A stretch of 64,000 nt of DNA from Paenibacillus crassostreae (GCF_001857945.1 NZ_CP017770.1:2356001-2420000), one strand, 5' to 3'; positions 26,852 through 39,248 are shown, counted from the first letter of the stretch. The notes: generated by a model from the letters alone, not told the origin. A program made the numbers and translations.

Positions 26852-27001
26852 TCAGGTAATACATATGTATCATCGCTGACGAAGACGTAAGTCTTCCCCT
26901 CCCTCCGCAATCAAACAGCCGATTTGACCACTCACTCCACGCACGCCTGCAAGCATTCCTATCTCTCTCCATCTTAGCACACAATCGTTAAGTGTTAAGT
27001 G

Positions 27002-27403
27002 TTAAGTCAGCGTCAGCACGACCACAGACATTGGCGGCAGCGCTGCCATCAAAACGCCTTCGCTTACATTCGTAATGCCGTCAAACATCTGAGGCTTCAC
27101 CGCCTCCGTCTGCTCAAATGTGTTATGGGCGTTCATATCTGCATGCTTCAAAACCCGGCCACTGACTTTCAAGTCTCGGCCTAATCCACGTAACCGCAAC
27201 GATACATCTCCCTGACGATACGGGTCGATGTTGCATAGGCTGATGTCGATCGTGCCATCGGCCCGGATGTTGCCGCCACAACCCCAATTCGTATTGAGCA
27301 TATGCTTGCGTTGCTCACGTGAACCGACGCCGTCCTTCCAGTGATACTCGTCGGCATAGCACCCGTGCCCTACCGCAGACTGGCCAGCTTCTACAAAAAC
27401 CAT
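27002..27403 (-). pseudogene. GH51 alpha-L-arabinofuranosidase remnant with internal deletion
   Basis: The 133-residue frame joins two distant parts of GH51. The first 40 residues contain GCYADEYHWKDGVGSREQRK and MLNTNWG, found near residues 65-110 of the full enzyme. The rest, from GTIDISLCNIDP to LPPMSVVVLTLT, is the extreme C-terminus. The several hundred residues in between, including the catalytic glutamates, are missing, so it cannot be active. The base composition is richer in G and C than the surrounding genome, which suggests acquisition followed by decay. Confidence 0.75.
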
Positions 27404-27422
27404 CTAATTGGAGGGAATTATA

Positions 27423-28163
27423 ATGAATGAGGTCATGCAAGTGATCCGCCAGCATCGCTCCATCCGTAAGTTTAAAAATATTCCGTTGATTGACGAGCAA
27501 ATCGAAGCCATTGTCGATGTAGCGCAAATGGCACCGACCTCGGCACATATGCAGCCGTTCTCGATCATCGGCATTACCGATCAGGAACTGCGGAAGAAGA
27601 TCGCGGTGCATTCAGAAAATCCGTCGATTGAGGAATGTGGGTACTTTTTTATATTTTGCGCCGATCTCTATCGGATAATGCTGGCCGCCAGCCCTGAACA
27701 ACAAGAAAAAATGGGTCATAACCTGAGCTTCTCGTATTTTTACCAAACCGCTGTGCTGAGTACCGCGCTTGCCCTGCAAAATGCCAATGTGACGGCCGAA
27801 TCGATGGGGCTCGGAGCCGTGATCATCGGCGGAATTAACGAGGCTCTGCCCGCACTGGACGAATGGCTTGGCCTGCCGGACTTCGTCATTCCATTGGTCG
27901 GTCTTGCAGTAGGCATTCCCGACGAACTCCCCGAGCAAAAGCCACGGTTACCACGGTCTGCCGTATTTTTTGAAAACCGGTATGATCTCGATCTTAAAGA
28001 AAAGGCGAAAGATATGACCGGGAAATCGGAGTACTACGGCGCGCGAACGAATAACAAACAAAGGGCAAGCTGGTCCGGGAAATTCATCGCTATGCTGGAT
28101 AAAGATTTGCCGTTGGGCGGGTATACGGAATACGTAAAAAGTAAAGGATTTGATTTGAAATAA
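27423..28163 (+). CDS. NADPH-dependent nitroreductase/oxidoreductase
   Basis: The 246-residue flavoprotein belongs to the NfsA/FRP group of nitroreductases, like B. subtilis NfrA1 and YcnD. The N-terminal motif IRQHRSIRKF binds FMN phosphate, and APTSAHMQPFSIIGI and GLGAVIIGGI continue the FMN site. It would reduce flavins, quinones or nitro compounds with NAD(P)H. I chose the ATG at 27423, eight bases after GGAGG; a TTG at 27408 overlaps that site. The gene is richer in G and C than its neighbours and lies next to the GH51 remnant, beside ssrA, so it is probably part of an inserted segment. Confidence 0.88.
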   Translation: MNEVMQVIRQHRSIRKFKNIPLIDEQIEAIVDVAQMAPTSAHMQPFSIIGITDQELRKKIAVHSENPSIEECGYFFIFCADLYRIMLAASPEQQEKMGHNLSFSYFYQTAVLSTALALQNANVTAESMGLGAVIIGGINEALPALDEWLGLPDFVIPLVGLAVGIPDELPEQKPRLPRSAVFFENRYDLDLKEKAKDMTGKSEYYGARTNNKQRASWSGKFIAMLDKDLPLGGYTEYVKSKGFDLK

Positions 28164-28224
28164 TGGGAATTATGGATAAAGAGCATGTTGACCTTATCCT
28201 ATAACTTCTTATCCCTGAAATGCA

Positions 28225-28254
28225 AAATCCACAACCGAATCCGGTTGTGGATTT
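28225..28254 (-). terminator. terminator of ssrA
   Basis: AAATCCACAACCG and its complement form a perfect 13-base stem with a 4-base loop, six bases after the tmRNA 3' end. The sequence is nearly symmetrical and can also stop the convergent nitroreductase transcript. Confidence 0.85.
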
Positions 28255-28259
28255 AAATA

Positions 28260-28621
28260 TGGAGGCGAGGGGAGTCGAACCCCTGTCCGAAAATATTGGC
28301 ACATAAGATTCTACGGGTGTAGTCACGGATTTGATGTCACCCGAGTATCGCCCCGTAACCGGCTATACGTTGGGTCAGCCTGATTGTCTTCTTCAGCTCA
28401 CCGCAGGCGGAGATGAGACAGCGTATTCCACTATTTGTTAGCCCCTAGTCTAGTCACATGGACGATGCTAGGTAGGAGCACGCTAACAGGTTATTAAGCT
28501 GCTAATGCGTAGTTGTTTTGTGTTTTGCCATTTAATAGGCTTTAGCGTTGATAAAGCGGACGCGTCCCCACTACCCGCTACTCATGCTCAAACTATCCCC
28601 GTCGAATCCATAAACGCCCCC
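28260..28621 (-). ncRNA. ssrA: tmRNA
   Basis: tmRNA rescues stalled ribosomes together with SmpB. The 5' end GGGGGCG pairs with the 3' strand CGCCUCC, including the G-U pair at position 3 needed for alanine charging; the discriminator A follows and CCA is not encoded. The T-arm is GGGGUUCGACUCCCC. The tag reading frame (28494-28529) encodes GKTQNNYALAA, giving the tag (A)GKTQNNYALAA, and ends in two stop codons. The length of 362 bases is normal. smpB lies 258 bases upstream on the same strand. Confidence 0.96.
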
Positions 28622-28879
28622 TTGATATAAAGGGCTTCTAGGATAGAGTCTTGAGTAGTCAAGACATGATGTTCTATTCAGTATCCTTTTCCTCCATGAA
28701 AAAGGACCGCTAGAAGGTAATCACTTATATAAGATCTGTAGATCTGATATGTGTTTAGTATAACACAATAAATACTCATAATGAAATTAAGTTATAGGAA
28801 GGATAGGACATATCTGACATTCCATCCATCATTCACTCCAATCCGTTGACCAGTCACCTATAATCACATATCGGCTACC

Positions 28880-29362
28880 TTACCGCGCAATCTTCTGTTT
28901 CTCACGAAGCGCACGTTGAATATCACGTTGTGCATCGCGCTTAGCTGCTGTATCGCGTTTGTCATATTGTTTCTTCCCGCGACCGAGACCTAATAGAAGC
29001 TTAGCATAACCATTACGGATATAGATCTTTAGCGGAACAATCGTATAACCCTCTTGCTTCGATAGTCCAATCAACTTCCTGATTTGTGCCTTATGCATCA
29101 GCAATTTACGTGTCCTCGTAGGATCAATGGGATTACTACGGTTCCCTTGCTCAAAAGGACTAATGTGCATATTGTGGATCTGAATCTCACCATTACGAAT
29201 CGTAGCAAACGCATCCCCGATATTGGATCTACCATTACGTAGCGACTTAATCTCAGTCCCCGTCAGCACCATACCTGCTTCATACGTTTCCTCTATAAAG
29301 TAATCATGGGAAGCTTTCTTGTTCTGGGCCAAGACCTTCCCGTCACTATTATTCTTACCCAT
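28880..29362 (-). CDS. smpB: SsrA-binding protein
   Basis: SmpB binds the tRNA-like part of tmRNA and brings it to stalled ribosomes. The 160-residue protein has the OB-fold signature: [37 protein letters not shown] and [12 protein letters not shown]. The basic tail [10 protein letters not shown] is the part that enters the decoding centre. It follows rnr by 127 bases and precedes ssrA, the usual Bacillales order. The ATG follows AAGGGGTGAGGAC. Confidence 0.97.
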   Translation of the reverse strand: MGKNNSDGKVLAQNKKASHDYFIEETYEAGMVLTGTEIKSLRNGRSNIGDAFATIRNGEIQIHNMHISPFEQGNRSNPIDPTRTRKLLMHKAQIRKLIGLSKQEGYTIVPLKIYIRNGYAKLLLGLGRGKKQYDKRDTAAKRDAQRDIQRALREKQKIAR

Positions 29363-29489
29363 GTCCTCACCCCTTTGGTGTATATAAAAAATGGATTCTG
29401 GTAGTTATTCCTCATCCATCTAGGAACATACCAGAAATCCATTGTATCAACTGCCTGCTTCAAAATCAAGATAAGGTGGCTAGCTCGCC

Positions 29490-32348
29490 TTATTCCTTAC
29501 CTGCACCACTACCAGGTGTTGCATCCCCACCAAGGAAGATTCCACCTCTACCCGAACCCTTACGCGCACTACCCTCAGCGGACGAACTATCAGAACGTCC
29601 AGCTTCACTAGTTGAAGAAGAGGCTGCTCCATATCCTCCCTTACCTGAACCGAAGGCGAAGCCAGGTCCGCGCGATGTTTGCAAGGCATCGTACCGCCCT
29701 GCTGGAGCACCTGCTCCACGATCCCGCTTACGTCCAGCACCTTTTTTACCACTATTTCCACCTTCGCGTTTAGGCGCTCCACTACTTCGTTTCACCGCAT
29801 TACCATTCTCAGTCGGAATGGAAGGATTCACAGCTTCGGCTACCACACCTGCACCATTGCCGCTAACTGGCTTCACTACGCCCTTAATTCCATTAAATCC
29901 GCCGTTCTTCTTTTTACTTCTAGTGCCATTTGCACTTGATTTCTTAGCAACTGTATCCTTAGGTGTGCTATTCCCAGCCACTGCATTACCGATCATATCC
30001 ATAGACTTCTTCTTACCTCCGCCATTTGCACCAGCCGCCTTGGCGCCTCCGCTCTTTGCTCCAAATACTTTACTTGCTCCATTCGCTTTACTTCCAGCGC
30101 CCTTACCGCCACGAGATCCATTCTTGCCACCTCGTCCGGGACCTCTATTAAACCCACCAGCTGACCCTTGTGGACGACCACCTCGTCCTCCTGAGCTTCC
30201 TTCACTGCGTGGTTTCATATCAACCAATTCAAAATCAATCGTATGATCATCCATATTAACGCGGGCTACACGGATCTTCACTTCATCACCAATACGGAAT
30301 ACTTTAGAGGTACGTTCTCCGATTAACGACATTACCTGTTCATTGAAATGATAATAATCATCTGTCAATGCACTCAAGCGAATGAGTCCTTCAACCGTAT
30401 TCTCTAACTCAATAAACATACCGAAACTCGTTACACTACTGATCATACCTTCAAATTCTTCACCAACCTTATCCAGCATATATTCTGCTTTCTTCAGTTG
30501 GTCTGTATCTCTTTCTGCATCTACAGCAACACGTTCACGTTCTGAAGATTGCTTCGCAACATCTGGCATACGAGAAGCCAAATATTCTTGACGCTTATCT
30601 GACAATACACCTTTATTCTCGATTACTTCACGAATAACACGGTGTATCGCTAGATCGGGATACCGACGAATAGGCGATGTGAAATGCGAATAATATTCTG
30701 CTGCTAGTCCGAAATGGCCCGATGTCTCAGCGTCGTATTTCGCTTGCTTCATAGAACGTAACATCATTGTACTAATAACTGTCTGCTCTTTCGTACCTTG
30801 AATATCTTCAAGAAGTCCTTGCAGTGCTCTTGGATGAATTGCATTACCACGACCTTTGACATGGTATCCGAAATTCTCTGCAAATGCTAAAAAGTTCTGT
30901 AACTTCTCTTGATCTGGATTCTCATGAATACGATAGATGAATGGAACCTTCAACCAATGGAAATGCTCCGCTACCGTCTCATTCGCAGCAAGCATGAATT
31001 CCTCTATGATTTGCTCCGCGATGGAGCGCTCTCTTTTAACAATGTCTATAGCCTTACCATTCTCATCGACGATAACTTTAGATTCAACGAAATCGAAATC
31101 CACGGCACCACGACGCATCCGATTCCCACGTAATCTCAAAGCAAGTTCCTTCATCTGATGGAAGTTATCGACTAGATCACTATAACGTTCCAACAATTCT
31201 GGTTCTTCACCCTCAAGAATCTTACGTACATTATTATAAGTCATTCTTTCTTTCGTTCTAATTACGCTGGTGAATACGTCATGATTGACTACTTTCATCT
31301 GTTCGTTAAATTCCATTTCGCATGACAGAGTTAACCTGTCCACCTGTGGATTAAGACTACAAATCCCATTAGAAAGACGGTGTGGCAGCATCGGAATAAC
31401 CCGATCAACTAAATACACGCTACACCCGCGATCATAGGCTTCTTTATCCAATTCGGAACCTTCACGAACATAATAACCTACATCGGCGATATGCACGCCA
31501 AGCAGATAGTGACCATTCGGTAAAAGCTCCACATTCACCGCATCATCAAGATCTTTCGCATCTTCACCATCAATGGTAACAATGGTTTTATGACGTAGAT
31601 CACGCCGACCTTGCTTAAGAATCTCTTCCTCTGTAATCGTATCAGGTGCAAGTTCCGCCTCTGACATAACTTCTTCAGGAAAAGCCTCAGGCAATTGATG
31701 CTTACGAATAATTGAGATAATATCAACGCCCGGATCATCCTTATGACCTAGAATCTCAGCCACTTCACCTTCTGCAGCCGAACGACCCTCGGGATAATTC
31801 ACAATCCGCACAACAACCTTCTCGCCATCTACAGCACCATTAAATGCATCCTTAGGTATAAATATATCTCGATTAATCCGCTTATCATCAGGTAATACGA
31901 AGCCGTATGACTCATTGTTCTGGAACACGCCTACGACTTGTGTAACAGCGCGCTTCACAATACGAACAACTTCTCCTTCAAGCTTACCACCGGCTGCACT
32001 CTTAGACGTCACTCGGACTAGAACGATATCACCATTCATAGCACCTTTAAGATCATTCGCATTAATGTATACATCGGGATGCTCCCGGTCATCAGGAATT
32101 AGGAAGGCAAATCCCTTAGCGTGTGCCTGTAAACGACCACGTATAAGATCCATTCGTTCCGGTACGCCATAACGATTCGTACGCGTAAGAATTACTTTCC
32201 CATCTTGTTCAAGGAGATTCAATTCCTTTACAAATTCCTTGAAATCTTGCGCCTTATCAATACGGAAATGTTGTTCTAATTCTTGATAAGTCATTGGTTT
32301 ATATGCAGTCTCCCGCATAAAATTTAATATTTCTTCTTCTGTTATCAT
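29490..32348 (-). CDS. rnr: ribonuclease R with long Gly-rich tail
   Basis: RNase R is a 3'-5' exoribonuclease that degrades structured RNA and works with SmpB-tmRNA. The 952-residue protein has an N-terminal helix-turn-helix (about 1-65), two cold-shock domains (about 70-215), the RNB catalytic domain with [16 protein letters not shown] near residue 265, and an S1 domain ending near residue 711. The tail from about 716 to 952 is rich in Gly, Lys, Ser, Ala and Arg, with RGG-like runs, and is far longer than in B. subtilis (about 780 residues in all). The ATG at 32348 follows GAGGTGATAATC. It is part of the secG-rnr-smpB-ssrA series. Confidence 0.96.
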   Translation of the reverse strand: MITEEEILNFMRETAYKPMTYQELEQHFRIDKAQDFKEFVKELNLLEQDGKVILTRTNRYGVPERMDLIRGRLQAHAKGFAFLIPDDREHPDVYINANDLKGAMNGDIVLVRVTSKSAAGGKLEGEVVRIVKRAVTQVVGVFQNNESYGFVLPDDKRINRDIFIPKDAFNGAVDGEKVVVRIVNYPEGRSAAEGEVAEILGHKDDPGVDIISIIRKHQLPEAFPEEVMSEAELAPDTITEEEILKQGRRDLRHKTIVTIDGEDAKDLDDAVNVELLPNGHYLLGVHIADVGYYVREGSELDKEAYDRGCSVYLVDRVIPMLPHRLSNGICSLNPQVDRLTLSCEMEFNEQMKVVNHDVFTSVIRTKERMTYNNVRKILEGEEPELLERYSDLVDNFHQMKELALRLRGNRMRRGAVDFDFVESKVIVDENGKAIDIVKRERSIAEQIIEEFMLAANETVAEHFHWLKVPFIYRIHENPDQEKLQNFLAFAENFGYHVKGRGNAIHPRALQGLLEDIQGTKEQTVISTMMLRSMKQAKYDAETSGHFGLAAEYYSHFTSPIRRYPDLAIHRVIREVIENKGVLSDKRQEYLASRMPDVAKQSSERERVAVDAERDTDQLKKAEYMLDKVGEEFEGMISSVTSFGMFIELENTVEGLIRLSALTDDYYHFNEQVMSLIGERTSKVFRIGDEVKIRVARVNMDDHTIDFELVDMKPRSEGSSGGRGGRPQGSAGGFNRGPGRGGKNGSRGGKGAGSKANGASKVFGAKSGGAKAAGANGGGKKKSMDMIGNAVAGNSTPKDTVAKKSSANGTRSKKKNGGFNGIKGVVKPVSGNGAGVVAEAVNPSIPTENGNAVKRSSGAPKREGGNSGKKGAGRKRDRGAGAPAGRYDALQTSRGPGFAFGSGKGGYGAASSSTSEAGRSDSSSAEGSARKGSGRGGIFLGGDATPGSGAGKE

Positions 32349-32518
32349 GATTATCACCTCAGATGACTTGCACTAATGAACTGCAAGTTCTATGTATCTT
32401 TCGCTTTATATAATTTAGTTGGTATTTATTTCATCACTATACTCATACCCTAGTATACACGATTTCAATCGCAAACATCCCTTTAATCCCTTGATTTTTA
32501 TTATCACTAAGAAAGATA

Positions 32519-32626
32519 TCAAGTAGAAACGGCAATGCTGTCCTTTTTCAAAGACGGCACCCGATTTAGCTGCATCAGCGATTATGAAATTGATTCAAGT
32601 GAAACTTATATTTTCTTATATTTTAA
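32519..32626. repeat. intergenic repeat region between secG and rnr
   Basis: The 334-base gap holds two short sequences found elsewhere in the window: CAAGTAGAAACGGC (32520-32533) and AAACTTATATTTTCTTATATT (32602-32622). Between them GCGATTATGAAATTGATTCA (32578-32597) is identical to 20 bases at 61949-61968. No coding sequence is seen in the gap. Confidence 0.65.
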
Positions 32627-32628
32627 CA

Positions 32629-32672
32629 AAAAAAAACCTTCTCTCCACATAGAGTATGTAAGAGCGAAGGTT
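32629..32672 (-). terminator. terminator of secG
   Basis: On the minus strand AACCTTCGCTC pairs with GAGAGAAGGTT imperfectly and runs into a stretch of nine T residues, 20 bases after the secG stop. Confidence 0.85.
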
Positions 32673-32691
32673 TCTGAAAGTTCAAAATTAA

Positions 32692-32922
32692 TTACATAAC
32701 GACAGCTACAGCGATTGCTACAATAAAGAATCCTGCTGCCATTGCAACGGTTACACGCTGAAGAACCAAGTCCATGCCACGTGCTTTCGATTTACCAAAG
32801 AGATGTTCTGCTCCGCCGGAGATGGCACCGGAAAGACCTGCGCTCTTCCCCTTTTGTAAAAGAACCACCGCGATCAGACCAATGGAGAAAACTGCTAACA
32901 ACACTTGTAAAAAGATTTCCAT
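32692..32922 (-). CDS. secG: preprotein translocase subunit SecG
   Basis: SecG is the small third subunit of the SecYEG channel and helps SecA-driven export. The 76-residue protein has two membrane helices ([20 protein letters not shown] and [20 protein letters not shown]) linked by the Gly-rich loop [20 protein letters not shown], which is the family signature. The ATG follows TAGGAGGTGGAATGA. It lies between eno and rnr as in other Bacillales. Confidence 0.95.
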   Translation of the reverse strand: MEIFLQVLLAVFSIGLIAVVLLQKGKSAGLSGAISGGAEHLFGKSKARGMDLVLQRVTVAMAAGFFIVAIAVAVVM

Positions 32923-33051
32923 TCATTCCACCTCCTAAACGTGTTAAACATTCTATTCCAAGTTAATTTCATTTATCAATATACAGAAAACAGCATTCTT
33001 ATTGTATCACATTCAACCTATATTTGACAAGATTGTTGTCATACTCACTAG

Positions 33052-33093
33052 AAAGAGCCAGTTCTGATGTACGAACATCAGAACTGGCTCTTT
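33052..33093 (-). terminator. terminator of eno
   Basis: A perfect 18-base stem (AAAGAGCCAGTTCTGATG and complement) with a 6-base loop starts 13 bases after the eno stop codon and closes the glycolytic operon. Confidence 0.85.
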
Positions 33094-33105
33094 ATCTATC
33101 ATTAA

Positions 33106-34407
<1,302 letters not shown>

Positions 34408-34431
34408 TTATTGTAACTGTATTTTTTTGTA

Positions 34432-35976
34432 CTACTTACGACTTGCAATCATGGATTGACCAGTCATCTCTGCAGGTTGCGGTAATTGCATTAGATCTAA
34501 GATCGTAGGTGCAACATCAGCCAGGATACCTCCATCACGCAATACCACATCGGATGCTGTTAAGATAAACGGAACAGGATTCGTAGTATGTGCAGTAAAT
34601 GGACGTCCAGCCTCATCAAATACCATATCAGCGTTACCGTGATCAGCAATAATGATCGCTACCCCGCCTTTTGCAATGACAGCATCTACAACTCTGCCCA
34701 TACATTCATCAGTCACTTCAACGGCTTTGATGGTTGGCTCAAGCATACCTGAGTGTCCTACCATGTCCGGATTAGCGAAATTTAGAATAATAGCATCGTG
34801 ATTCTCTGCTTCAATCTCTTTCACACAAGCATCAGCCACTTCATAAGCGCTCATCTCTGGTTGTAAATCATACGTAGCGACTTTTGGTGAATTGATGAGG
34901 ATACGCGTCTCACCTGGCAGTTCCACATCACGTCCGCCACTGAAAAAGAAAGTGACATGCGGATATTTCTCTGTTTCAGCAATACGAAGTTGTTTCTTAT
35001 TGTTCTGTACCAATACTTCCCCAAGTGTATTATCTAGGTTCTTCGGTTCATAAGCAACATAACCTTCTACCGTTTCACTAAACATTGTCATACATACAAA
35101 ATGTAGTTGTTCAGGGAATTTCGGTCCACGTTCGAAACCGCGGAAGTCTTTATTCGTGAATACTTGCGACAATTGGATCGCGCGATCAGGACGGAAGTTT
35201 AAGAACACGACAGAATCTCCACTATTCAGTGTAGACAATGGCTGTCCTTGCTCATCCACAATAACCGTTGGTTCTACGAATTCATCAAAGACTGACTTCT
35301 CATAAGATTCGATTACCGCTTGAAGAGCGTCTGTATACTTAGGTCCTTCACCATAAACGATAGCACGATATGATTTCTCAACACGTTCCCAACGTTTATC
35401 ACGGTCCATAGCATAGTAGCGTCCTTGTACCGTTGCAATGGTACCGACACCAACCTCTTTGATCTTAGCGTTCAATTGCTCAATGAACTGTCTGCCTGAG
35501 TCCGGAGCAACATCACGACCATCTAGGAAAGCATGGATGTAGACTTCATCTAATCCTTCTTTCTTTGCCAGATCCAACATCGCAAATATATGTTCAATGT
35601 GACTATGTACGCCTCCATCTGACAGTAGGCCATACAAATGCAATTTCTTATTATTGTTCTTCGCACTACGAACCGCATCAACCAATGTAGCATTCTCGAA
35701 GAAATCACCATCACGAATGGATTTCGAAATGCGCGTCAGGTTCTGATAGACAATACGCCCTGCACCAATATTAAGATGACCAACCTCAGAGTTACCCATT
35801 TGCCCTTCAGGTAATCCAACAGCTTCGCCACATGCAATAAGCGTGGAGTTCGGATATTGGTTCATCAAACGGTCATAGTTCGGTTTCTTAGCTTGCGCTA
35901 CAGCATTACCTTCAGTAGTATTGCGCAATCCGAAACCATCCATAATAATTAAGGCTACCGGTCTTGGTGCTGACAT
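34432..35976 (-). CDS. gpmI: 2,3-bisphosphoglycerate-independent phosphoglycerate mutase
   Basis: GpmI interconverts 3- and 2-phosphoglycerate using manganese and no cofactor. The 514-residue protein begins [14 protein letters not shown], carrying a metal Asp, and has the catalytic Ser in [27 protein letters not shown] and [13 protein letters not shown] complete the alkaline-phosphatase-like active site. I chose the ATG at 35976, preceded by GAGGGGGCGAAGTA, one base after the tpiA stop; a longer frame upstream overlaps tpiA and is not supported. Confidence 0.97.
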   Translation of the reverse strand: MSAPRPVALIIMDGFGLRNTTEGNAVAQAKKPNYDRLMNQYPNSTLIACGEAVGLPEGQMGNSEVGHLNIGAGRIVYQNLTRISKSIRDGDFFENATLVDAVRSAKNNNKKLHLYGLLSDGGVHSHIEHIFAMLDLAKKEGLDEVYIHAFLDGRDVAPDSGRQFIEQLNAKIKEVGVGTIATVQGRYYAMDRDKRWERVEKSYRAIVYGEGPKYTDALQAVIESYEKSVFDEFVEPTVIVDEQGQPLSTLNSGDSVVFLNFRPDRAIQLSQVFTNKDFRGFERGPKFPEQLHFVCMTMFSETVEGYVAYEPKNLDNTLGEVLVQNNKKQLRIAETEKYPHVTFFFSGGRDVELPGETRILINSPKVATYDLQPEMSAYEVADACVKEIEAENHDAIILNFANPDMVGHSGMLEPTIKAVEVTDECMGRVVDAVIAKGGVAIIIADHGNADMVFDEAGRPFTAHTTNPVPFILTASDVVLRDGGILADVAPTILDLMQLPQPAEMTGQSMIASRK

Positions 35977-35977
35977 A

Positions 35978-36730
35978 TTACTTCGCCCCCTCAACAAGTT
36001 GCACGTATGAAGTAGGTTGTAGACTTGCGCCACCAACTAATGCGCCATCGATATCACTTTGTCCCATATACTCAACGACGTTCTCAGGCTTCACGCTACC
36101 GCCATATTGAATACGAACAGCATTGGCAACATTTTCACCATACAAACCTTTTACAAGCTCACGGATATAAGAAATGACTTCATTAGCATCTTGAGCTGTG
36201 GAAGATTTCCCAGTTCCAATCGCCCAGATCGGCTCATAAGCAATAACAACTTGTGCTGCTTGTTCAGCGGTTAAGCCTTTCAATGCGCCTTCAGTTTGAA
36301 CTTTACATACCGCTTTTGTCTGGTCAGCTTCACGTTCTTCCAACTTCTCACCAACACATACGATCGGAGTAATACCATGCTTGAAAGCTGCAAACACCTT
36401 TTTGTTAACAATTTCATCAGACTCAGCGAAATAAGCACGACGCTCTGAATGTCCAATAATGACATAGTGCACGCCTAAATCTTTCAACATTACACCACTA
36501 ATTTCACCAGTGTAAGCTCCGTCGTCTTCGAAATGCAGGTTCTGCGCTCCGATTTTAATAGAAGTACCTTTAACAGCTTCCATTAATGCTGGAAGATTAG
36601 TGAAAGGAGCACAAATTACGCTCTCCACACCTGCCACTTCTGCTTTACCTTTGATTTCTTCAATAAATGCTTTTGCTTCTGGAACTGTTTTAAACATTTT
36701 CCAGTTACCCGCGATAATCGGTGTTCTCAA
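35978..36730 (-). CDS. tpiA: triosephosphate isomerase
   Basis: TpiA interconverts dihydroxyacetone phosphate and glyceraldehyde-3-phosphate. The 250-residue barrel has Lys in [10 protein letters not shown], His in [10 protein letters not shown] and the catalytic Glu in [14 protein letters not shown], and the phosphate loop YGGSVKPEN. It sits 54 bases after pgk and its stop is one base from the gpmI start, so the two are coupled. Confidence 0.98.
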   Translation of the reverse strand: MRTPIIAGNWKMFKTVPEAKAFIEEIKGKAEVAGVESVICAPFTNLPALMEAVKGTSIKIGAQNLHFEDDGAYTGEISGVMLKDLGVHYVIIGHSERRAYFAESDEIVNKKVFAAFKHGITPIVCVGEKLEEREADQTKAVCKVQTEGALKGLTAEQAAQVVIAYEPIWAIGTGKSSTAQDANEVISYIRELVKGLYGENVANAVRIQYGGSVKPENVVEYMGQSDIDGALVGGASLQPTSYVQLVEGAK

Positions 36731-36784
36731 TGCAATTCACTCCTTATTATCCCCACATGCCTATCCTTAATCGAATAAAGGGAA

Positions 36785-37966
36785 TTATTTATCGTTCAAT
36801 GCTTCTACACCAGGAAGTTTCTTGCCTTCCATGAATTCAAGAGAAGCTCCACCGCCTGTAGAAATATGATTCATTTGATCTGCTAATTGGAATTTCTCAG
36901 CTGCAGCTGCAGAATCACCACCACCGATGATTGTGTAAGCTTCAGTATCCGCACATGCTTGTGCTACTTCACGCGTACCATTTGCGAAAGGTTCCATTTC
37001 GAACACTCCCATTGGTCCATTCCATACAACCAATTTTGAGTTTTTGATAACATCAGCATAGATAGCACGCGTCTTAGGACCAATGTCCACGCCTTCCCAA
37101 CCAGCAGGAATTGAATCCACATCTACGATGTCAACGTTAGCATCCGCACTGAAGTCATCTGCTATAACGATATCTACTGGAAGCAAGAAATTCTTACCGA
37201 GTTTCTTAGCTTTCTCAATGAATTCCAGTGCTGTATCAAGCTTGTCATTATCGCATAAGGATAGACCAATTTCATGTCCTTGTGCTTTAAAGAATGTGTA
37301 CGCAAGTCCGCCTCCGATAAGCACGTTATCCGCAAGATTAAGCAAGTTATTAATAACATCAATCTTATCTTTAACCTTAGATCCCCCAATGATTGCAGTA
37401 AAAGGACGTTCAGGTGTGGAGAATGCTTTACCAAGCACAGATAGTTCTTTTTCCATCAAAAGACCTGATACTGCTGGTAAATGATGTGCAATACCTTCTG
37501 TGGAAGCATGAGCACGGTGAGCAGCACCAAAAGCATCATTCACGAATAGATCCGCAAGTTCAGCAAATTGTTTCGCAAGTTCAGCATCATTCTTCTCTTC
37601 TCCAGGATAGAACCGTACGTTTTCAAGCAACAATACGTCACCATTAGCCATTGCAGCAATTTGGGATTTAACAGCTTCACCAACAGATTCGTTAGCCTTA
37701 ACTACCTTCTTATCAAGCAATTCAGAAAGACGTTCAGCAGCAGGCGTCAAACGCATGGATTCAACCACTTGTCCATTGGGACGACCCATATGACTTGCTA
37801 AGATCACTTTTGCTCCACGTTCCACCAAATATTTAATGGTTGGCAATGTTTCACGAATACGTGTATCGTCGGTAATTTTACCATCTTCGAGCGGCACATT
37901 GAAATCAACACGAACGAACACCTTTAACCCATCTACTTCCACATCACGTACACTTTTCTTATTCAT
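36785..37966 (-). CDS. pgk: phosphoglycerate kinase
   Basis: Pgk transfers the phosphate of 1,3-bisphosphoglycerate to ADP. The 393-residue protein has the signature [16 protein letters not shown], the arginine segment [11 protein letters not shown], and the nucleotide-binding [15 protein letters not shown] near the end. The ATG at 37966 has GGGGG nine bases upstream and gives the usual N-terminus MNKKSVRDV; upstream in-frame codons are ignored. A hairpin separates it from gapA. Confidence 0.98.
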   Translation of the reverse strand: MNKKSVRDVEVDGLKVFVRVDFNVPLEDGKITDDTRIRETLPTIKYLVERGAKVILASHMGRPNGQVVESMRLTPAAERLSELLDKKVVKANESVGEAVKSQIAAMANGDVLLLENVRFYPGEEKNDAELAKQFAELADLFVNDAFGAAHRAHASTEGIAHHLPAVSGLLMEKELSVLGKAFSTPERPFTAIIGGSKVKDKIDVINNLLNLADNVLIGGGLAYTFFKAQGHEIGLSLCDNDKLDTALEFIEKAKKLGKNFLLPVDIVIADDFSADANVDIVDVDSIPAGWEGVDIGPKTRAIYADVIKNSKLVVWNGPMGVFEMEPFANGTREVAQACADTEAYTIIGGGDSAAAAEKFQLADQMNHISTGGGASLEFMEGKKLPGVEALNDK

Positions 37967-38035
37967 CTCCACGTTCCCCCACACCCACATATTTTATAGT
38001 TTGGAATCCAAGGAATAACTTTTCATATATTTCAG

Positions 38036-38071
38036 AAAGAGCGGAAACATTAAAATCCGTTTCCGCTCTTT
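38036..38071 (-). terminator. hairpin between gapA and pgk
   Basis: AAAGAGCGGAAAC and its complement form a perfect 13-base stem with a 10-base loop 25 bases after gapA. The U-tract is weak. In B. subtilis a shorter cggR-gapA message is also made, so partial termination or mRNA-end protection here is likely. Confidence 0.7.
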
Positions 38072-38096
38072 AAATGTTCTCAAGCTTTAGCCAATA

Positions 38097-39107
38097 TTAC
38101 TTAGCCAATTTAGCGAAGTGTTCCAAAGTACGAACCAATTGTGCAGTGTAAGACATTTCATTGTCATACCAAGCTACAGTCTTAACCAATTGCTTGTCGC
38201 CAACAGTCAATACTTTTGTTTGAGTAGCGTCAAACAATGATCCGAATGTAATACCTTTGATATCAGAAGATACGATTTCGTCTTCTGTGTATCCATAAGA
38301 ATCAACATCAGAAGCTGCTTTCATAGCTGCGTTAATTTCTTCAACAGTTACGTTCTTCTCAAGAACAGTTACCAATTCAGTCAATGATCCAGTTGCAACT
38401 GGAACACGTTGAGCGGCACCATCCAATTTACCTTTAAGTTCAGGAATAACTAGGCCGATTGCTTTAGCAGCACCGGTAGTGTTAGGGATGATGTTCTCAG
38501 CTGCTGCACGAGCACGACGGAAATCACCTTTAGAATGTGGAGCATCCAAAGTGTTTTGGTCGCCAGTGTAAGCATGAATTGTAGTCATCAAACCTTCAAT
38601 AATTCCGAATTTATCTTGTAAAGTTTTTGCCATTGGTGCAAGGCAGTTAGTTGTACAAGAAGCACCAGAAATTACAGTTTCAGAACCATCAAGAATTTCA
38701 TGGTTAACGTTGTAAACGATCGTCTTCATGTCACCAGTAGCTGGAGCAGAGATAACGACTTTTTTAGCGCCACCTTTTAGATGTTTCTCAGCTGCTTCTT
38801 TAGTTGTGAAGAATCCAGTACATTCAAGAACGATTTCTACACCAAGATCTCCCCAAGGCAATTCTTCAGGGTTACGGTTAGCTAGAACTTTTACTTCCTT
38901 ACCATTTACTTTGAAGAATCCGTCATGAACTTCAACGTCACCGTCGAAACGGCCTTGTGTTGTATCATATTTTAATAGATGAGCTAACATTTTAGCGTCT
39001 GTCAAGTCATTAATAGCAACTACTTCAATACCTTCCACAGCTTGAATACGGCGGAATGCAAGGCGACCAATACGTCCAAATCCATTAATACCAACTTTTA
39101 CTGTCAT
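38097..39107 (-). CDS. gapA: glyceraldehyde-3-phosphate dehydrogenase, glycolytic
   Basis: GapA oxidises glyceraldehyde-3-phosphate with NAD. The 336-residue protein starts [18 protein letters not shown], has the catalytic Cys in [13 protein letters not shown] and the substrate segment [20 protein letters not shown]. Its place directly after cggR identifies it as the glycolytic copy and not the gluconeogenic GapB. The ATG at 39107 follows GGAGGAACTATTCTA. The gap to cggR is 141 bases and contains a dispersed repeat module. Confidence 0.98.
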   Translation of the reverse strand: MTVKVGINGFGRIGRLAFRRIQAVEGIEVVAINDLTDAKMLAHLLKYDTTQGRFDGDVEVHDGFFKVNGKEVKVLANRNPEELPWGDLGVEIVLECTGFFTTKEAAEKHLKGGAKKVVISAPATGDMKTIVYNVNHEILDGSETVISGASCTTNCLAPMAKTLQDKFGIIEGLMTTIHAYTGDQNTLDAPHSKGDFRRARAAAENIIPNTTGAAKAIGLVIPELKGKLDGAAQRVPVATGSLTELVTVLEKNVTVEEINAAMKAASDVDSYGYTEDEIVSSDIKGITFGSLFDATQTKVLTVGDKQLVKTVAWYDNEMSYTAQLVRTLEHFAKLAK

Positions 39108-39190
39108 TAGAATAGTTCCTCCCAAATTTCGTTTTATTTATTCAAGAAAGGCTGTTACACCTGTCAAGACATCAGATAATATGTGTTTCA

Positions 39191-39204
39191 CAAGCAGAAA
39201 CGGC
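39191..39204 (+). repeat. dispersed CAAGYAGAAACGGC repeat
   Basis: CAAGCAGAAACGGC in the cggR-gapA gap matches the modules at 32520, 41567 and 54421 with one difference. Here it lacks a clear hairpin partner. Confidence 0.5.
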
Positions 39205-39248
39205 TATTTTCAAAGAGTTTATCCTTACGATGTTAGCGATACTTCATA

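Noticed and set aside
26860..26872. Possible fifth copy of the GATAC/GTATC palindrome (AATACATATGTAT)
   Set aside because: The spacing is four bases and one arm is incomplete, and it lies in a remnant region without a promoter.
29476..30246. A 256-codon proline-rich open frame on the plus strand
   Set aside because: It is exactly antisense to the Gly/Ser-rich tail of RNase R, whose codons give Pro and Ala when read backwards; it has no ribosome binding site or recognisable domain.
34432..36036. Long form of gpmI starting inside tpiA
   Set aside because: The extra 20 residues lack conservation and the ATG at 35976 has a strong ribosome binding site.
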